A stretch of DNA of 64,000 bases, from contig NZ_CP107985.1 in assembly GCF_036108815.1 (NCBI RefSeq), positions 372,001 to 436,000 on the forward strand. The letters run 5' to 3'. This document shows positions 60,485 to 64,000 of this stretch, in pieces. Numbering within the stretch: the stretch's first letter is position 1; each line of letters starts with the position of its first letter. The position numbers and the translations under genes are program-made. Below the pieces are notes generated by a model. The model ran no database searches and was not told the origin of the DNA. It saw only the letters and a program-made list of their open reading frames with translations. This stretch comes from Streptomyces sp. NBC_00353 (GTDB lineage: Bacteria > Actinomycetota > Actinomycetes > Streptomycetales > Streptomycetaceae).

Positions 60485-63400
60485 ATGCACGACGAACGCC
60501 GCCGGATCGAGGAGCGCGTCGAACGCATCCACGACCAGCGCATCAAGCCGGCCGTCTACTCCGCCTCCGTCCCGCTCATGGTCGAGGCCTGGCAGGCGCC
60601 CGGCGAGCCGGTGCCCTTCGCCGAGGCCGCGGATGCCGCGTACGAACCCTTCGCGATGGGCACGCCGTGGGGCCCGCCGTGGGGCACCACCTGGTTCCGG
60701 ATGCGCGGCCGGGTGCCGGCCGAGTGGGCCGGCAAGCGTGTCGAGACGGTGATGGACCTGGGCTTCGTCGGCGACTGGCCGGGCAACCAGGCCGAGGCGC
60801 TGGTGCACGTGCCGGACGGCCGCCCGCTGAAGGCCGTCAACCCGCAGAACCAGTACGTCCCGGTCGCCAACCCGGCCGTCGGCGGCGAGGAGATCCACTA
60901 CCTGGTGGAGGCCGCCTCCAACCCGGACATCCTCGCCAACGACTTCATCGGCCCCACTCCGCTGGGCGACCGGCTCACTGCCGGTGACAAGCCGCTGTAC
61001 ACCTTCAAGCGCGCCGATCTCGCCGTACTGGACGAGGACGTCTGGCATCTGTCACTGGACCTGCAGGTGCTGCGCGAGCTGATGCTGGAGCTCGAGGCGC
61101 ACGACCCGCGCCGGCACGAGATCATGACGTGTCTGGACCGCGCCCTGGACGCGCTGGACCTGGACGACATCTCCGGCACCGCGGCCGACGCCCGCGCCGT
61201 GCTGAAGGAGGCCCTGGCCAAGCCCGCGCACGCCAGTGCGCACCGGATGTCGGCCGTCGGGCATGCGCACATCGACTCGGCGTGGCTGTGGCCGATCCGT
61301 GAGACCAAGCGCAAGACCTCCCGCACCTTCTCCAACGTCACGGCGCTGGCCGAGGAGTACAACGAGTTCGTCTTCGCCTGCTCGCAGGCCCAGCAGTACG
61401 AGTGGGTGCGCGACAACTACCCGCACGTGTGGGCCCGTATCCAGCAGGCCGTGAAGAACGGGCAGTGGGCGCCGGTCGGCGGCATGTGGGTGGAGTCGGA
61501 CGGCAACCTGCCGGGCGGTGAGGCCATCGCCCGCCAGCTGATCCACGGCAAGCGGTTCTTCATCGAGCACTTCGGCATCGAGACCAAGGGCGTGTGGCTG
61601 CCGGACTCCTTCGGCTACAACGCCGCCTACCCGCAGCTGGCGAAGCTCGCCGGCAACGAGTGGTTCCTCACCCAGAAGCTGTCGTGGAACCAGACCAACA
61701 AGCTGCCCCACCACTCGTTCTGGTGGGAGGGCGTGGACGGCACCCGGATCTTCACTCACTTCCCGCCGGTGGACACCTACAACGCCGAGTTCTCCGGCAA
61801 GGAGATGGCGCACGCGGTGCGCAACTACCAGGACAAGGGCGTCGGCACCCGCTCGCTGGCCCCGTTCGGGCACGGTGACGGCGGTGGCGGCCCCACCCGG
61901 GAGATGCTGGAGCGCGCCCGCCGGCTCGCCGACCTCGAGGGCTCGGCGAAGGTGACGGTCGAGCACCCGGACACCTTCTTCGCGGAGGCGGCGAAGGAGG
62001 TTCCCAAGGACCAGGTGTGGTCCGGTGAGCTGTATCTGGAGCTGCACCGCGCCACGTACACCTCACAGGCGCGCACCAAGCAGGGCAACCGGCGCAGCGA
62101 GCACCTGATGCGCGAGGCGGAGCTGTGGGCGACGACGGCCGCGCTGCACGCGCCGGGCTACCGCTATCCGCACGAGAAGCTGGACCGGCTGTGGAAGACG
62201 GTGCTGCTGCACCAGTTCCACGACATCCTGCCGGGCTCCTCGATCGCCTGGGTCCATCGCGAGGCAGAGGCGGAGTACGCTCGGGTCGCGGCCGAGGTGC
62301 AGGAGCTGACGACCGAGGCACTGGCGGCGCTTTCCGGTGGTGAAGGCCTGTCGGTGTTCAACACCGCTCCGCGCGACCGCGCCGAGGTCGTCACGGTGCC
62401 CGCGGGCACAGCGGCCGACGGCCAGCAGCTGGCCGACGGCTCGGTGGCCGTGTACACCGAGGTCCCGGCGAGCGGCATCGCACCGCTCGGCGCGTCGGGG
62501 GCCGCCCCGCAGCCGGTGACCGTCGAGGGCCGGGTGCTGGACAACGGCCTGGTGCGGGTGGAAGTCGCCGCGAACGGCACCATCGCCTCCGTCCGCGACC
62601 TGGTGGCCGGCCGTGAGGTGCTGGCGCCGAACGCTGCCGGCAATCTGCTGCGCCTGCACAGCGACCTGCCCAACTACTGGGACGCCTGGGACATCGACAA
62701 GCACTACCGGAACCGCTACACGGACCTCACCGAGGCCGAGTCGGTCACTGTGTCGGAGGAGGGCCCGCTGCTCGGCGCGCTGCGGGTGGAGCGCTCCTTC
62801 GGCAAGGGCTCACGGATCGTCCAGAGGATCGTGGTACGTGCGGGCAGCCGCCGGATCGACATCGAGACGGAGATCGACTGGCACGAGGCGGAGAAGATAC
62901 TCAAGGCCGCCTTCCCGGTCGACGTCCGGGCCGACCACTCCCGCGCCGAGATCCAGTTCGGCCATGTGCAGCGCCCCACGCACACCAACACCAGCTGGGA
63001 GGCTGCCCGGTTCGAGGTCTACGGCCACCGGTGGGTGCACATCGGGGAGCCGGGGTACGGCGTCGCGGTCATCAACGACTCGACGTACGGACACGATGTC
63101 TCCCGCACCACGCGGGAGACGGACGGCGGTACGACGACGACGGTCCGTCTCAGCCTGGTGCGAGCCCCGCGCGTCCCGGACCCGGGGGCGGACCAGGGCA
63201 AGCACCGCTTCACCTACGCCCTGTTGCCGGGCGCGACGGTCGAGGACGCCGTCGCCGAGGGGTACGCACTGAACCTGCCGCTGCGGGTCGGCGCCGCGGC
63301 CTCGGCCACCCCGGTGGTCACCAGCGACAACCCGGCCGTCACCGTCGAGGCGGTCAAGCTGGCCGACGACGGCTCGGGCGATGTGGTGGTGCGGCTCTAC

Positions 63401-63592
63401 GAGTCGCTGGGCGGCCGGGCGCAGGCGGTTCTGCGCCCGGGCTTCCCGCTGGGCAAAGTACAGGTCACGGACCTGCTGGAGCGCCCGCTCGCGGGGCAGC
63501 CCGCAGAGGTATCAGCGGCCCGTGAGGGGGAGGTGGCCGTGACACTACGGCCGTTCCAGATCCTCACCGTGCGGCTGACGCCCGCGGGCTGA
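60485..63592 (+). CDS. GH38 alpha-mannosidase
   Basis: The 1035-residue cytosolic enzyme has the GH38 zinc site GHAHIDSAWLWP (His260, Asp264) and the nucleophile Asp374 in WLPDSFGYNAAYPQL, with the C-terminal beta-sandwich domains following. It hydrolyses alpha-mannosides by retention. GAAAAGAGATCCC precedes the ATG at 60485; the upstream frame to 60434 is not supported. It is the third gene of the rightward operon. Confidence 0.93.
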   Translation: MHDERRRIEERVERIHDQRIKPAVYSASVPLMVEAWQAPGEPVPFAEAADAAYEPFAMGTPWGPPWGTTWFRMRGRVPAEWAGKRVETVMDLGFVGDWPGNQAEALVHVPDGRPLKAVNPQNQYVPVANPAVGGEEIHYLVEAASNPDILANDFIGPTPLGDRLTAGDKPLYTFKRADLAVLDEDVWHLSLDLQVLRELMLELEAHDPRRHEIMTCLDRALDALDLDDISGTAADARAVLKEALAKPAHASAHRMSAVGHAHIDSAWLWPIRETKRKTSRTFSNVTALAEEYNEFVFACSQAQQYEWVRDNYPHVWARIQQAVKNGQWAPVGGMWVESDGNLPGGEAIARQLIHGKRFFIEHFGIETKGVWLPDSFGYNAAYPQLAKLAGNEWFLTQKLSWNQTNKLPHHSFWWEGVDGTRIFTHFPPVDTYNAEFSGKEMAHAVRNYQDKGVGTRSLAPFGHGDGGGGPTREMLERARRLADLEGSAKVTVEHPDTFFAEAAKEVPKDQVWSGELYLELHRATYTSQARTKQGNRRSEHLMREAELWATTAALHAPGYRYPHEKLDRLWKTVLLHQFHDILPGSSIAWVHREAEAEYARVAAEVQELTTEALAALSGGEGLSVFNTAPRDRAEVVTVPAGTAADGQQLADGSVAVYTEVPASGIAPLGASGAAPQPVTVEGRVLDNGLVRVEVAANGTIASVRDLVAGREVLAPNAAGNLLRLHSDLPNYWDAWDIDKHYRNRYTDLTEAESVTVSEEGPLLGALRVERSFGKGSRIVQRIVVRAGSRRIDIETEIDWHEAEKILKAAFPVDVRADHSRAEIQFGHVQRPTHTNTSWEAARFEVYGHRWVHIGEPGYGVAVINDSTYGHDVSRTTRETDGGTTTTVRLSLVRAPRVPDPGADQGKHRFTYALLPGATVEDAVAEGYALNLPLRVGAAASATPVVTSDNPAVTVEAVKLADDGSGDVVVRLYESLGGRAQAVLRPGFPLGKVQVTDLLERPLAGQPAEVSAAREGEVAVTLRPFQILTVRLTPAG

Positions 63593-63598
63593 TGGTAC

Positions 63599-63638
63599 GG
63601 GGCCCTGCCCGGTCTTCCCCATGGGCCGGGCGGGACCC
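63599..63638 (+). terminator. Terminator after the alpha-mannosidase gene
   Basis: GGGGCCCTGCCCGG pairs with CCGGGCGGGACCC (one mismatch and one G-T pair), giving a strong stem seven bases after the stop codon. Confidence 0.65.
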
Positions 63639-63907
63639 TTGTGCCGGTTGCTTCCGGCGGCGCGCGCTGATTCCCGGCGCACCATGGGACGGGCCAAAGG
63701 GCGCGTTTCGTCGCTCCAGGGCAAGATCCTGCAGCCCGTGGGCAGCACCATCCGCAATCGCGCGCACCGACGGCTGACCGGTGCGCCAGAGAGCAGCATC
63801 AGCCGCGCCGCTACGGCACGCTCAGGACTGCGCACGCCTTGGAGGCAATCCGCGAGGCGCGCCGTGTAAAGACGGCCACGGCGGGCTCCGCGGCCGGTGC
63901 GTTGGGC
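63639..63907. other. Intergenic, no gene recognised
   Basis: Short frames on both strands here show no family features. The stretch separates the glycan locus from a leftward gene at the window edge. Confidence 0.35.
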
Positions 63908-64000
63908 TCACCGCGAGATCAGCCACACGAGCAACCCGGTCGTGATGGTGCTGCCGGCCGCGTACGCGGCGCCGCGGAGCATGGCGACGCCTGCGGCATG
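63908..64000 (-). CDS. C-terminal end of a membrane protein, cut by the window edge
   Basis: The last 30 codons before a TGA at 63908 read HAAGVAMLRGAAYAAGSTIT then TGLLVWLISR, a hydrophobic helix with a basic end and good third-position GC. The start lies beyond position 64000. Family not recognisable. Confidence 0.5.
   Translation of the reverse strand, partial: HAAGVAMLRGAAYAAGSTITTGLLVWLISR

Noticed and set aside
1..64000. tRNA or rRNA genes
   Set aside because: No cloverleaf-like CCA-ended stretch or conserved rRNA sequence was noticed; a dedicated search could still find one.

Overview
The window looks like a chromosomal accessory stretch of a Streptomyces or close relative. The base composition is very GC-rich with strong third-position GC, starts are often GTG or TTG, genes overlap by ATGA/GTGA, Tat signals are frequent, and a conservon (cvnA-B-C-D-P450) is present.

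Layout. 1-19,000 is a patchwork of single genes: a quinone-oxidoreductase/AraC pair, a flavin disulfide reductase, a VOC protein, an OhrR peroxide sensor followed by a decayed second ohrR, a truncated hydrolase next to an IS3 remnant, a large LAL (LuxR-type) regulator, a class I glutamine amidotransferase, an SDR lacking its catalytic residues, an NMT1-like binding protein, a ComB-family protein, a solo TnpB element, a methyltransferase and a frameshifted lipoprotein. 19,200-28,600 is a secondary-metabolism and signalling block: a P450, a long non-coding repeat-rich gap, a class I terpene synthase whose 3' end is duplicated, then the leftward conservon with a CYP157-like P450. 28,800-34,000 holds a DUF2975/Xre pair, decayed genes and nested insertion sequences (IS630 inserted at the edge of an IS5-like unit whose outer inverted repeats also enclose a SUKH/SMI1 gene).

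35,000-43,200 is a myo-inositol catabolic cluster: a divergent LacI-type regulator, iolC, an IolJ-like aldolase, iolB, iolD, a wrecked iolA/mmsA, iolE and iolG. It runs from a TTGACA-like promoter carrying a palindromic operator to a 38-bp perfect-palindrome terminator. The iolA reading frame is broken by an internal inversion of about 415 bp plus deletions, so the last step of the pathway must come from elsewhere. A PhyH dioxygenase, a small partner protein and an AraC regulator follow.

45,300-63,600 is a carbohydrate-utilisation locus. A leftward operon encodes a PfkB-type kinase, a lipoprotein binding protein, two sugar permeases and a GH2 beta-galactosidase, followed by a Tat-exported metallophosphoesterase, a Tat-exported CehA/McbA metallohydrolase and a PLC-type phosphoesterase. 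Divergently, a DeoR regulator is followed by GH4 and GH38 glycosidases. Import, deglycosylation and phosphoester cleavage together suggest a phosphorylated glycoside or glycolipid as substrate, which is an inference. The right edge cuts a small membrane-protein gene.
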